From a virus, in IMG/VR virus record IMGVR_UViG_3300032046_000142, positions 1-30,956 of that record: a DNA stretch of 30,956 nucleotides. One strand, 5' to 3'. The notes under the pieces are model-generated. The model was not told where the DNA came from. It was given only the letters and a program-made list of their open reading frames with translations, and ran no database searches. Positions 1 to 5,779 of this stretch are shown here, piece after piece (the first letter of the stretch is position 1; each line of letters opens with the position of its first letter). A program made the position numbers and the translations under genes.

Positions 1-160
1 TCTTGGTAGCGAATGTGCCTTCGCCGCCAACGACGAGAACCGATCCGTCAGCTTTACCAACGAAGAGGTTTTTATTTGTGAGGTCGATTGCCAACTCTCC
101 AGAAGAAAGACTTGCTGGAGCGGAAGAACCGCGTTTAATGCGAATGATTGGGTTTGCCAT
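1..160 (-). CDS. Virion/tail-fibre-like protein, N-terminal part (runs off left edge)
   Basis: The gene starts at an ATG at 158-160 and leaves the window at base 1, so only about 53 residues are seen. It opens MANPIIRIKRGSSAPASL, continues with LSSGELAIDLTNKNLFVGK and then a VLVVGGEG stretch. This R-RG-..-P..L..GELA....NK.L..G pattern is typical of the N-terminal segment of many phage tail-fibre and structural proteins. It is preceded by an A-rich leader containing (AAAAAC)3 and no Shine-Dalgarno sequence. It is the last visible gene of the leftward head arm. The virion role is inferred from the motif and position; the rest of the protein is unseen. Confidence 0.6.
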   Translation of the reverse strand, partial: MANPIIRIKRGSSAPASLSSGELAIDLTNKNLFVGKADGSVLVVGGEGTFATK

Positions 161-178
161 AGTTTTTTATTATTTTTT

Positions 179-196
179 GTTTTTGTTTTTGTTTTT
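179..196 (-). promoter_or_regulatory. (AAAAAC)3 translational leader of the left-edge gene
   Basis: Read on the minus strand this is three perfect AAAAAC units, 18 nt before the ATG at 158-160. The same three-unit repeat stands 20 nt before the capsid gene start. An unstructured A-rich leader could recruit ribosomes where no Shine-Dalgarno sequence exists; that role is inferred. Confidence 0.45.
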
Positions 197-214
197 CTGG
201 TTATTCAGAAATTT

Positions 215-388
215 TTAAGGTGATTCACTATATTCTCCAGCATCTATTTCAGCTACATTTGTAAGTTCACCACTTTGTATTTGTGCAACTTCATTTCCAT
301 TTGGCAATGTTCCGTCTTCACCAATTGTGAGCGAGGAACTGGGGCTAAAATCTATCTTGCCTGTAAATGGATTGAATTTAACTGCCAT
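215..388 (-). CDS. Small conserved phage protein (MAVKFNPFTGK type)
   Basis: This 57-residue gene starts at the ATG at 386-388 and stops with TAA at 215-217. It begins MAVKFNPFTGKIDFSP, a form seen at the start of short phage proteins encoded among virion genes, and then becomes acidic (GEDGTLPNGNEV, ending GEYSESP). It lies one base downstream of the 90-residue gene (390-662), so the two are probably co-translated. It has no membrane segment or cysteines. Its function is unknown; the position between the capsid gene and a fibre-like gene suggests a virion-associated protein. Confidence 0.65.
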   Translation of the reverse strand: MAVKFNPFTGKIDFSPSSSLTIGEDGTLPNGNEVAQIQSGELTNVAEIDAGEYSESP

Positions 389-389
389 A

Positions 390-662
390 TCATGCTATGC
401 TTACCATTACAAGATTTGCATCATTTGCAGTAGGCGGTTGCACAGAATATGTCAATGTAAGTGTAGCAACAACAACAGATGCTTTACTATAAACTACAGT
501 AGCAATATTATTAGTTGAACCATAGTAAGTCAAAGCAAGCTCATCATATTCTGGAATTTGAAAACCTTGCAAACTTGCAAGTGATGTTGAAACTCCATTT
601 ATACCATCGAGAACAAGATGGCGATACTTTGCAGTATCAAGAATCGAGGGGATATTTTCCAT
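390..662 (-). CDS. Conserved phage protein of unknown function
   Basis: This is a 90-residue protein beginning MENIPSILDTAKYRHLVLDG. The middle reads GVSTSLASLQGFQIPEYDEL, and the end is rich in beta-branched residues (VVVATLTLTYSV), suggesting a small beta-structured protein. I recall this general pattern from small proteins near capsid genes in other phages, where it has no firm function. It sits between the capsid gene and the 57-residue gene, and a strong stem-loop at 686-716 separates it from the capsid gene. It may be a minor virion or fibre-associated component. Confidence 0.65.
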   Translation of the reverse strand: MENIPSILDTAKYRHLVLDGINGVSTSLASLQGFQIPEYDELALTYYGSTNNIATVVYSKASVVVATLTLTYSVQPPTANDANLVMVSIA

Positions 663-685
663 AATTTTAATTTGTAAGCTGATGG

Positions 686-716
686 GGCGGCAGAGTCAAA
701 TAATAACTCTGCCGCC
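686..716 (-). other. Strong stem-loop without U-tract after the capsid gene
   Basis: An 11-bp perfect stem (GGCGGCAGAGT with ACTCTGCCGCC) encloses a 9-nt loop. It lies about 20 nt after the stop of the capsid gene. Neither strand has a run of T after it, so it is not a standard intrinsic terminator. It more likely protects the capsid message end, marks a processing site or reduces downstream expression. Confidence 0.6.
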
Positions 717-733
717 AATATCAACCTACACGA

Positions 734-1942
734 TTACAGACCAGTCGAGGAAGTCGAGCAGGGAAGCGGATTGCCATCAAATGGGCAACGCTTGTAAACC
801 ACGGCGCAAACGTTCTGCGGACGAATCGGTTGGATAGCACGGCTAATTTGATAGATGTGCTGACCGAAATCACCATAGAGGTTGCAATCGTTGTCGCGGA
901 AGTAAGTCCACTCAAGTTCACCCATGGCGAGCTGAGGAGCGAACTTGAAGGTTCCCTCACCAACATACTGCTCAGGAATGAGACGCTTGAAGGCTTCACC
1001 AGCGATAACGAACATAACTTCGTAAGGAGCGGAAACCCAAGCCGGATTGCGGCGTTGAGCGAAACCGTTCGTCACGGCAGTCGAAACGATTGGGTTGACC
1101 AGAACGAGGTTGCCAGAACCATCGAAGCCAGTAGCGCGGAGAGGCTGTTGGTCAATACCAAAAGCGAAACCACGATAGCCCATGAACTGATAACCAGCAA
1201 TGGCCTCTTCACCCATCTTGAAGCTACCAGCGGTAAGATAGAGGAGGTCTTCTTTGACATCAGCGTCATTACGGAAGTTCTCGATCTGATCGGCAGAAGC
1301 AAGCACTTGGAAGAACTCGCCGTCTTTCGTAGCGAAAGGCTCGGCAAGCATCTCTTCACGAAGGAAAGTGCCAATGCGATAGAGGGTCTTGAAGTTCATT
1401 GGCGCATCGGGGAGGATAGCCGCGAACTGGGTGTTGATCTGCTGCATGTCACCAGTGAGGTTAGCAGAGAACGATTGGGTGCTGTTCACGACATACTTAA
1501 CACCAGACTGAATCAGGTATTGGAAGCGGATGTCAGCATTGATGATCTGAAGGATCGTCTTCTCAAGCGAAACTTGCGCTTGGAGATAGCTGCCCTTGAA
1601 TGCAGTGCGAGCTTGCTTGACGCAAACACGGGGGCCAGCACCACGAAGGGTTTGGAGTTGGAATTGATACTCAGTCGAACCAACTTGATCAGGAGTAGCA
1701 CCAACACCGCAAAGGGTGGTGTCATTCACGAAGGTTGGGGAAGCAAGCGAAGCGGCTGGAACAGCCATTTCCTCAACAACGCTACGAACAACGTCCGAAA
1801 CGTTAGGGAGAGTTCCACCATCAATCGAGTTGATGTAAGGAGACTTGCGAGCAAGCACACGGCCAATCTGACCGATGATGCGGTTTACGTCTTTGGAAGC
1901 GAAGTCTTGAATCGCGGCCAATGGGATACAATCGTTAGGCAT
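734..1942 (-). CDS. Probable major capsid protein
   Basis: This 402-residue protein would form the icosahedral head shell. Evidence is indirect: its length fits phage coat proteins, it is soluble and of mixed alpha/beta character, it has its own A-rich leader, and it belongs to a head arm that also contains a scaffold-like protein, portal and terminase. The start is the ATG at 1940-1942 (MPNDCIPLAAIQDFASKDV). The C-terminal third carries NPAWVSAPYEVMFVIAGEAF and ends with AIQPIRPQNVCAVVYKRCP, a tail seen in coat-like phage proteins. There are about eight cysteines, unusual for a capsid. A conserved structural protein other than the coat is the main alternative. Glycosyltransferase and methyltransferase genes, not the scaffold, lie directly upstream. 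Confidence 0.6.
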   Translation of the reverse strand: MPNDCIPLAAIQDFASKDVNRIIGQIGRVLARKSPYINSIDGGTLPNVSDVVRSVVEEMAVPAASLASPTFVNDTTLCGVGATPDQVGSTEYQFQLQTLRGAGPRVCVKQARTAFKGSYLQAQVSLEKTILQIINADIRFQYLIQSGVKYVVNSTQSFSANLTGDMQQINTQFAAILPDAPMNFKTLYRIGTFLREEMLAEPFATKDGEFFQVLASADQIENFRNDADVKEDLLYLTAGSFKMGEEAIAGYQFMGYRGFAFGIDQQPLRATGFDGSGNLVLVNPIVSTAVTNGFAQRRNPAWVSAPYEVMFVIAGEAFKRLIPEQYVGEGTFKFAPQLAMGELEWTYFRDNDCNLYGDFGQHIYQISRAIQPIRPQNVCAVVYKRCPFDGNPLPCSTSSTGL

Positions 1943-1962
1943 AATTTTAGTTTTCTAGTTTA

Positions 1963-1980
1963 GTTTTTGTTTTTGTTTTT
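1963..1980 (-). promoter_or_regulatory. (AAAAAC)3 translational leader of the capsid gene
   Basis: On the minus strand this is AAAAACAAAAACAAAAAC, starting 20 nt upstream of the capsid ATG, inside a longer purine-rich unstructured tract. It matches base for base the repeat before the left-edge gene, at almost the same spacing. A ribosome-loading role is inferred. Confidence 0.45.
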
Positions 1981-2260
1981 TGGTTTTGTTCTGCTTGAAC
2001 TACCCTCCGTTTAGAAAACTTCGGGCGACATTCAAGTTTGCAATAGTATCATTTCGGTGATTCCACCTAAATGATCGTCATGCTCTTTTTCTTGTTTGGT
2101 CGCCCCGGAACGCTGGGCTTATTATTGCGTCCTGTTTTGTGGTTTCTGTGAATACCACGGATTCACTGCTATACGGAAACAGTTCGCCGAGATGAAGCGC
2201 ATATATCTTATTTTAAAAAATCAGTCAAAAGGTTTTTTTGAAAAAATATAAAAAATATTT

Positions 2261-2288
2261 TTGACATTGTAAAAAAATTCATTATTTT
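2261..2288 (+). promoter_or_regulatory. Sigma70-type promoter with UP-like element
   Basis: A perfect TTGACA at 2261-2266 and TATTTT at 2283-2288 are separated by 16 nt. The 30 bases upstream are nearly pure A/T with phased A- and T-runs, as in an UP element. It points rightward, against the flanking genes, and fires into a hairpin-terminator unit ending at 2387. The surroundings are AT-rich, so a chance match is possible. Confidence 0.5.
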
Positions 2289-2294
2289 GCTTGC

Positions 2295-2387
2295 ATTCTG
2301 ACTTGAACTGAAGAGAGTTCAAAGCACGACTTTCCCTCAAAGGATACCCGTCTTGATATTCTCTTCTATCAAGGCGGGTTTTCTTTT
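2295..2387 (+). ncRNA. Candidate small RNA of about 93 nt
   Basis: Transcription from the promoter at 2261-2288 would begin near 2295. The transcript would hold a 5' hairpin (TTGAACT/AGTTCAA, 2303-2322, 6-nt loop), a single-stranded stretch of about 23 nt with a pyrimidine-rich CTTTCCCTC, and an intrinsic terminator (2346-2387). No reading frame with a credible start fits inside. The layout of promoter, short structured body and terminator is that of a bacterial or phage sRNA. It lies between the capsid gene and the methyltransferase gene, both on the opposite strand, so it is free-standing and opposed to the operon. Expression is inferred. Confidence 0.45.
2346..2387 (+). terminator. Rho-independent terminator
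   Basis: A 13-bp stem (ACCCGTCTTGATA with TATCAAGGCGGGT, one U-G pair) has an 8-nt loop and is followed by TTTTCTTTT. The wobble pair and T-tract work only on the plus strand; the minus strand would have an A-C mismatch and no T-run. No gene on the plus strand precedes it, which supports a non-coding transcript. Confidence 0.8.
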
Positions 2388-2404
2388 GTATGAATCCAAT
2401 GAGG

Positions 2405-2775
2405 TATCAAAAGGCATCCCGCAAGGATGCTATATCGGTGAGCGAAATATGACCGAGATCATGGCAACGAAACAATGATTGCACTTGCCATTGCAGAACG
2501 CACGGACTGGAATGATGAAGCCATGCCAACCAGTCGCTAGAAATAGATACACGCCGTAGCGATACGGGCGAAGGTTCTGTTGAGGGTAAATATAGAGTGT
2601 TAGTGCGGCCCGATAAAGACAACAGAATTATGTCGAGATAGCCATACTACCGATTCCTATGCGGAAGTTTATTGCTGGAGACACTTCATCTACACAACAG
2701 GCGAAGTGTCTCAATGAGCCTCCAACCTTAAACCTTTCGGAAGTATAATTGCAATACTTATCAAAAATGATAAGC
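2405..2775. ncRNA. Highly structured non-coding segment, possible ornate RNA or capsid leader
   Basis: No credible gene lies here, but perfect stems follow one another: GCATCC/GGATGC (2414-2430), TCGGT/ACCGA (2435-2456), ATGGCAA/TTGCCAT (2461-2491), GACTGG/CCAGTC (2505-2535), TTCTGTTG/CAACAGAA (2575-2627), GAGACACTTC/GAAGTGTCTC (2678-2712) and CTTATCA/TGATAAG (2757-2774). The density of 6-10 bp perfect stems exceeds what I expect by chance. The strand is undecided because the stems have no G-U pairs. On the minus strand the segment would form part of a leader of about 870 nt before the capsid gene; on the plus strand it would be a separate RNA. A large phage RNA of the GOLLD/ROOL kind is one possibility, but I cannot match its consensus. 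Confidence 0.4.
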
Positions 2776-2811
2776 AAATCTAGCGAATGTTAAAAAAACG
2801 AAGAAATATTT

Positions 2812-3381
2812 TTAACGCTTGCGAAGAACAAATTCAATGAATGCTTCTACGCGATTTTCGTATGGATATGTCTGATCTACGCGAGTCCCAATCTTGTAAT
2901 TATAGTTTGTGTCAATGAGGTCGCAGTAGATTAAATCGCAATTAAAGTTTGCTAACCACTCTGGCAAACAAACGTGGGTTGGTGCAGGAGATCCAGCTTG
3001 CCAAAGTGACCAAGTTGACTTGTGGTCTGGGTTAAATCTGCTAGGCCAAATCATGCCTTCGTAAAGTTCCCAAGATGGAATTGAGACAACAGCATAACCT
3101 CCCTTGCGTAGAACCTTCAGCCAAGAATTAAGAGCGGCTTTAGGATCGTGCATATGCTCCAAGCATTGAGAAGCATGAATATAGTCAAAAGATTCTTTTG
3201 GGAAATATTTATCAAGATGATTTGCATCTCCATCTTCCATGTCGAATCCTACAACCCCATCGACTTTGATTAGATCATCTCCTGCTCCAATATCAATTCC
3301 TGCGCCTTTGAATATCTTAGAAAAAAGTAGTCGTTTTTCTGACGAAAGCCTGCGCTCCATTGCCTTGCTGGATTCTTTCAT
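2812..3381 (-). CDS. Class I SAM-dependent methyltransferase
   Basis: This 189-residue protein has the Rossmann methyltransferase layout: the SAM-binding motif GIDIGAGD at residues 28-35, an acidic second strand (GFDMEDGDAN), CLEHMHDP at 73-80 (the motif IV region of Methyltransf_11 enzymes) and LRKGGYAVVSIP after it. The C-terminal half lacks a known target-recognition domain, so the substrate is unknown. It is the last gene of a four-gene cassette, overlapping the preceding glycosyltransferase by ATGA at 3378-3381. Methyl capping or decoration of a sugar made by the neighbouring glycosyltransferases is a reasonable inference. About 870 bases without genes follow before the capsid gene. Confidence 0.8.
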   Translation of the reverse strand: MKESSKAMERRLSSEKRLLFSKIFKGAGIDIGAGDDLIKVDGVVGFDMEDGDANHLDKYFPKESFDYIHASQCLEHMHDPKAALNSWLKVLRKGGYAVVSIPSWELYEGMIWPSRFNPDHKSTWSLWQAGSPAPTHVCLPEWLANFNCDLIYCDLIDTNYNYKIGTRVDQTYPYENRVEAFIEFVLRKR

Positions 3382-4082
3382 TTTAGTATGTCTTTAATAA
3401 TTTTAATATCATCCACCCAATAACGCGCTGCGTTATACTTCACGATGCTATCTGGGACATCCAAGCAAGTCTCTTGGATCAATGGGTGGTGTAATCCAGC
3501 CGCAATCCAGAATGGAGATGACTGATTTCCAATGAACATATCGCTCCCAGCAATAGCTTGAGCTATCTCTAGGCAATTATTTGTGAGAAATCTGTCAACT
3601 TTCCCAAAACTCTGAACAAAATTGCCATATTCGTCATGCACTCCGATAAAAACAACACGATCACGGATTTTATCAATAATTCCCTTCCATGGGAACAATT
3701 CATTGCGATAGCGAGTTGACCTACAACACACAATTTTTCCTTGCAAGCTCAAATCAGGCTTAACTTCAATCCATTTTTCTATGCAAGGAGAAACTCCAAG
3801 CTCTTTTGCATGCATCTCAATAATCGTTCCAGTCCCCCAGTGTTTTCTGAATCCAGTGACATCGAAATCTATGTCTTTAGGATTCTTCTCGAAAGAAACA
3901 CCTGAAATGTATTCTTGGCACTCCAGTAACGGCCTTAATGACTCATATTTGAACCCCTCCATCATCAATTGTGGAGTGGAATTATGGTCTGTGATTACAA
4001 TGTGACCACCACCAAGCTCCCGCATCAATGGCAAGAAGGCTATGATGTCTCCGATATGACCAGAATGTAAAAACCTTTTCAC
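3378..4082 (-). CDS. GT9/heptosyltransferase-like glycosyltransferase (GT-B fold)
   Basis: The 234-residue protein begins MKRFLHSGHIGDIIAFLP, the G-x-x-G-D start of GT9-type (heptosyltransferase-like) enzymes, where the loop binds the acceptor or nucleotide. Near the C-terminus EIAQAIAGSDMFIGNQSSP followed by FWIAAGL matches the sugar-nucleotide binding site of that fold. It is shorter than typical ADP-heptose transferases of about 320-350 residues, so it is a compact variant. ATGA overlaps join it to genes on both sides (4079-4082 and 3378-3381). The donor and acceptor are unknown; virion protein or host surface glycan are the likely targets. Confidence 0.65.
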   Translation of the reverse strand: MKRFLHSGHIGDIIAFLPLMRELGGGHIVITDHNSTPQLMMEGFKYESLRPLLECQEYISGVSFEKNPKDIDFDVTGFRKHWGTGTIIEMHAKELGVSPCIEKWIEVKPDLSLQGKIVCCRSTRYRNELFPWKGIIDKIRDRVVFIGVHDEYGNFVQSFGKVDRFLTNNCLEIAQAIAGSDMFIGNQSSPFWIAAGLHHPLIQETCLDVPDSIVKYNAARYWVDDIKIIKDILK

Positions 4083-4648
4083 GCTAGAGACTGCATTACA
4101 TCAGACTTCTTCTTTTTTGCTGTAGACTGGCAATGTTTGACTAATTTGCTAGACAAATCCTTATCGGCGGAATTTACCATGTCTTTTTCCGTCAAATTAA
4201 AGATTTCTGCGGAGATAAATTTCATAATCGCCGCAGAACACATATCCCTTGATGCATAAAACAAATAAGTTGGCTCTCCACAAACGTATAGAGATTGTTT
4301 TTTCTCAATCTCATCTGCTTTTTCTGTAGAAAAATCAAGATTGAATACATCGTAGTCACTCATCCATCCACCACCAGCAGCATGAAGCGCACACCAACGA
4401 GTAAATCGAGCCATAAGCCAGTCCAACTCATTCCTGCGCTCTGCTGGAAGGCTACTAGATGCATTTATCATCTTAGATGCAATCTTATTGTATAGGTGAG
4501 ATCCCTGCGCGTGGGAGCGATTGAGCATGACTGACTTCCAACCCATCTTTTCCCATGAGGTTTTCCACCAATTAGCGCAAGCAAATTCCTCATTTTGATT
4601 TGCAGTTTGAATGCTAGTGTAAAATGCGTAAATATTTTTCATTTTCAA
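4079..4648 (-). CDS. DXD glycosyltransferase, capsular-polysaccharide/GT32-like
   Basis: This 189-residue protein contains ARFTRWCALHAAGGGWMSDYD around residues 80-100. The G-G-x-x-x-D-x-D form (Asp98, Asp100) is the metal- and nucleotide-sugar-binding motif of the GT32/Gly-transf-sug group, and the preceding R..R...L...GG is also characteristic. An N-terminal IYAFYTSIQTANQNEEFACA strand-turn segment fits the GT-A start. It is shorter than usual family members and may be a minimal catalytic domain. It overlaps both neighbours by ATGA. Substrates cannot be told from the sequence. Confidence 0.65.
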   Translation of the reverse strand: MKMKNIYAFYTSIQTANQNEEFACANWWKTSWEKMGWKSVMLNRSHAQGSHLYNKIASKMINASSSLPAERRNELDWLMARFTRWCALHAAGGGWMSDYDVFNLDFSTEKADEIEKKQSLYVCGEPTYLFYASRDMCSAAIMKFISAEIFNLTEKDMVNSADKDLSSKLVKHCQSTAKKKKSDVMQSLA

Positions 4649-5637
4649 TAAACCTTGTAACCCACGTGGAAGACCGGCAATCCCAAGTCAATGTATGGCT
4701 GATGTCCAGACTCTTTTGCTCTTTTGCAGAAGGATACGTCCTCGCCAGTAGCAGAGTTAATCGGATGGAAATAGTCAAATTCGCCATTCGGGATTGGCGA
4801 TTTTAGTTCTGGATACTTTTCTTCGATGTCTTGGAAGACTTTTCGGTGAACAAGCATACATCCAGTAGCCACCCAATCAACAGGAGCTACCTCATCTTGG
4901 TATGCGCGAGCCTTTGGTTCAAGCGAACGATCAGAACACATCAGCGGTGCGCCTTCTTGACGACCAAAGTATGCTCCTCCAATTAGCGTTTTATTTGCTC
5001 CAATAAGCCTCTGTAGCGCGTGACGCTGCAATGGGGCATCATTCATATTCCTAGCACTAGGAACCGTGGATTTCATCCAATTTGGACGACCAATACAGGG
5101 AATAATGTCATCATCAATCATCAATAGCCACTTCGCATCAGTTTCTAGGAATTTTTGTGCAATTTTATTGCGAGAATGATAGATCATGGCATCACCAATT
5201 GACATATCAAATCGGATTTTATCTTTTCCAAAGTCCAATGCCATTGCGATAAGCGCAAATGCAGTAACTGGGTTGGTTGTTTTGTAGCATGGGAAGCCTA
5301 CAAAAATATCTCTGCCTGCAAACTCACAACGATATGAAGGCATTCCTTCTTGATTGCGAGATTCTACAACGGGATTGTTGTATTCTTCTACTTTTTCTAC
5401 CTCTTGCTTTGGCTTACGACCACGCTTTTGCACTTTTGGCTCTTCTTTTACTTCTGGCTTCTTAACTTCTGGCTTTTTCACTTCTTGTGGATCGTCATAG
5501 TGAGAGAAGTCGCGCTTTGGCCCTTTAGGGATATGTTGATTTAAAGGCTGAGTTTTCCGTCCCGGCCTAGAGAATGGATCAGCCGAATCTAGCGCGTTCA
5601 TTGTGATTTTCTCGTCTGGAGATACTTTTGTTTCCAT
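4645..5637 (-). CDS. GT-A glycosyltransferase with AT-hook-like N-terminal extension
   Basis: Of 330 residues, roughly 1-95 are a charged, proline-rich, probably disordered region with a VKKPEVKKPEVK repeat and a KRGRKPK segment at 71-77 that looks like an AT-hook DNA-binding motif. From about residue 105 a GT-A domain follows: IFVGFPCYKT, then DAKWLLMIDDDIIP with the metal-binding DDD at 175-177, GGAYFGR, VDWVATGCMLVHR and a late GEDVSFCKRA acidic motif. These fit GT2-like enzymes. It is the first gene of the glycosyltransferase cassette, downstream of the tRNA. The long linker could tether the enzyme to virion or nucleic acid. The catalytic call is firm, the target unknown. Confidence 0.75.
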   Translation of the reverse strand: METKVSPDEKITMNALDSADPFSRPGRKTQPLNQHIPKGPKRDFSHYDDPQEVKKPEVKKPEVKEEPKVQKRGRKPKQEVEKVEEYNNPVVESRNQEGMPSYRCEFAGRDIFVGFPCYKTTNPVTAFALIAMALDFGKDKIRFDMSIGDAMIYHSRNKIAQKFLETDAKWLLMIDDDIIPCIGRPNWMKSTVPSARNMNDAPLQRHALQRLIGANKTLIGGAYFGRQEGAPLMCSDRSLEPKARAYQDEVAPVDWVATGCMLVHRKVFQDIEEKYPELKSPIPNGEFDYFHPINSATGEDVSFCKRAKESGHQPYIDLGLPVFHVGYKVY

Positions 5638-5686
5638 ATTTATAAAGTTTATAATTTATTACTAACTTCTGTAATTTTAGTATAAA

Positions 5687-5759
5687 TGCCCCCGACAGGA
5701 TTTGAACCTATAACCAATCGGTTATGAGCCGACTGCTCTAACCATTGAGCTACAAGGGC
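5687..5759 (-). tRNA. tRNA with CAU anticodon (elongator Met or Ile2)
   Basis: The 73-nt cloverleaf is complete on the minus strand. Acceptor GCCCTTG pairs with CGGGGGC, with two G-U pairs. The D stem is GCTC/GAGC, the anticodon stem GTCGG/CCGAT with loop CTCATAA, and the T arm ATAGG-TTCAAAT-CCTGT. The discriminator is A73 and no CCA is encoded. The paired first acceptor position rules against an initiator tRNA. The CAU anticodon can be elongator Met or, after lysidine modification of C34, Ile reading AUA; the anticodon-arm sequence resembles Ile2 somewhat more. It sits between the scaffold-like gene and the glycosyltransferase cassette. Confidence 0.92.
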
Positions 5760-5779
5760 AAATGTATCATTAAAGGATA

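Noticed and set aside
830-1963. Long plus-strand ORF of 377 codons opposite the capsid gene
   Set aside because: It mirrors the capsid gene on the other strand, its sequence has no family resemblance, and codon bias of the capsid gene explains the lack of stops.
2407-2622. Minus-strand ORF of 71 codons in the non-coding stretch
   Set aside because: It has no family resemblance or leader, and crosses several perfect stems that explain the sequence better.
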